From assembly GCA_004283105.1 (NCBI GenBank), contig SHLN01000045.1, forward strand, positions 1-13,434: a stretch of DNA of 13,434 nt, in the 5' to 3' direction. A program made the position numbers and the translations under genes. Origin of the DNA: Acidimicrobiia bacterium (lineage in GTDB: Bacteria; Actinomycetota; Acidimicrobiia; Spongiisociales; SHLN01). Positions 13,277 through 13,434 of the stretch are shown piece by piece. Below the pieces are notes generated by a model. It ran no database searches and had not been told where the DNA came from. It saw only the letters and a program-made list of their open reading frames with translations. Within the stretch, counting starts at the first letter, position 1, and every line of letters starts with the position of its first letter.

Positions 13277-13434
13277 CCCCGTTGTCGAGAACGACTAGAA
13301 GGAATCCGAGGCGGGCGCTCGCCGTCGCCGGGTCCATTGAGCTACCGGTTTCGTGCATCAGGCCGGATGGCACCGCAGGTTCTTCCGGTTGAGGATCGGC
13401 GCAGCCGACCCCTCCTCCCGGGGAGGGAAACCAG
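13277..13434. other. Unassigned tail of the window
   Basis: 158 bp with no supported coding region on either strand. Near the end CCTCCTCCCGGGGAGGG (13411-13427) is an imperfect inverted repeat (CCTCC/GGAGG-type arms) that could belong to the leader of a gene beyond the window. I recognise no riboswitch or RNA gene. Confidence 0.4.

Overview
The window is high-GC, gene-dense bacterial DNA, most likely from an actinobacterium. GTG starts and 4-nt start/stop overlaps are frequent. Several genes lack a Shine-Dalgarno but have a TANNNT hexamer 6-7 nt before the start, as in leaderless transcripts. A secreted protein carries FG-GAP/VCBS-like 'GDWDGDG...YRPSNG' repeats. Together with heptamer-rich intergenic DNA this resembles environmental Acidimicrobiia, but the class is only an inference. 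No rRNA, tRNA, CRISPR array, insertion sequence or phage gene is visible.

Layout. 1-2839 (+): two overlapping half-transporter genes of a heterodimeric ABC exporter; the first is cut by the window edge. 2849-3337 (-): a small flavodoxin-domain protein with a strong SD. 3344-3508: a repeat-rich gap made of heptamers and a hairpin. 3509-4741 (-): a secreted M23 metallopeptidase with four 47-residue Ca-loop repeats. 4742-4850: a divergent promoter region with a 17-bp inverted repeat. 4851-5921 (+): a probable glycerophosphodiester phosphodiesterase lipoprotein. 5981-6760 (+): an alpha/beta hydrolase. 6668-10900 (-): two tandem paralogous UMF1/Atg22-type MFS transporters, both carrying an unusual membrane-flanked beta-rich insertion; the last 93 bp overlap the hydrolase gene antisense. 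10901-11256: a highly structured divergent gap (heptamer arrays, long GC hairpin, palindrome, duplicated dyad). 11257-13238 (+): an ECF sigma factor and a co-translated single-pass membrane protein, probably its regulator. 13239-13434: a hairpin terminator and an unassigned tail.

How the genes fit together. Much of the window concerns the cell surface: an exporter, a wall peptidase, a surface phosphodiesterase, transporters with probable external domains, and a sigma factor paired with a membrane protein with a large outer domain. Only the ABC pair, the sigma/membrane-protein pair and the two MFS genes look like true operons. The most distinctive observations are the TM-beta domain-TM module inserted in both UMF1 transporters, the 7-bp-period repeats shared by two distant gaps, and the duplicated TGTCC-N16-GGACA dyad upstream of the sigma gene.
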